A DNA stretch of 64,000 bases from Deinococcus ficus. Its GTDB lineage: Bacteria > Deinococcota > Deinococci > Deinococcales > Deinococcaceae. Position numbers and translations under genes: made by a program. Positions 63,186 through 64,000 of the stretch are shown piece after piece (the first letter of the stretch is position 1; each line of letters starts with the position of its first letter). The notes under the pieces were generated by a model. That model ran no database searches. It was given only the letters and a program-made list of their open reading frames with translations, and was not told the origin of the DNA. Where the stretch lies: contig NZ_CP021081.1 in assembly GCF_003444775.1 (NCBI RefSeq), positions 546,001 to 610,000 of the forward strand, given 5' to 3'.

Positions 63186-64000
<815 letters not shown>

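Overview
This is a very GC-rich bacterial chromosome segment. I place it in Deinococcus on these grounds. The type IV pilus assembly ATPase is 888 aa with three repeated N-terminal domains, as in Thermus PilF. A degenerate and a complete glutamate dehydrogenase gene lie in tandem, as in Thermus gdhA-gdhB. Several small proteins are ones I associate with the Deinococcus-Thermus group. More than 20 start codons sit 5-9 nt downstream of a TANNNT -10 hexamer, the pattern of leaderless mRNAs. I see no insertion sequence, prophage, CRISPR array or rRNA. The window reads as core chromosome with a few accessory genes.

Layout. 0-9.4 kb (mostly +): NYN-domain protein, plsX, MscS channel, DUF4384 lipoprotein, a MazG/DinB fusion, Nudix hydrolase, NarL-type response regulator, an atypical hypothetical gene, panB, a small helix-turn-helix protein behind a 38-bp palindrome, an MFS transporter and a DoxX-like protein. 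9.4-13.4 kb (-): the gdhA-gdhB pair and a polyprenyl diphosphate synthase. 13.6-20.8 kb: a stress-type membrane protein, coaD-rsmD, two small group-specific genes, then an envelope/ribosome cluster with c-di-AMP synthesis (cdaA-cdaR) followed by yqeK-LCP-rsfS behind a 10-codon leader ORF. 21.2-26.9 kb: M20 peptidase, SDR, DinB protein, and a protease-endonuclease fusion. 27.0-31.1 kb: gatC-serS, fabI, pgeF-yqeG. 31.2-35.3 kb: pilB and pilT. 35.4-39.8 kb: clpP-clpX-lon (-). 39.9-42.2 kb: a small secreted protein, a DUF2239/GIY-YIG/repeat-protein operon with an 18-bp direct repeat at its start, and a rhodanese.

42.2-47.9 kb (-) is the translation block. It is transcribed as tRNA-Thr, Tyr, Gly, Thr, then tuf, rpmG, secE, nusG, rplK, rplA, rplJ, rplL, with consensus promoters and terminators. 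secE and rpmG are short genes that are easily missed. rplL ends at a terminator and is not followed by rpoBC. 48.2-52.0 kb: a heterodimeric ABC exporter with one degenerate ATP site. 52.1-64 kb: tsaB, gltA, a secreted M28 peptidase, several single genes, a dppBC-type permease pair, fumC, a hotdog thioesterase, a glycerophosphodiesterase and the start of an M42 peptidase cut by the window edge.

The most unusual items are: the intracellular trypsin-like protease fused to an endonuclease I-type domain; the DUF2239 operon with its repeated motif; the leaderless mini-ORF coupled to yqeK; the terminator-like hairpin just after the rpmG promoter; and the MazG/DinB reading-frame fusion with a possible internal CTG start.
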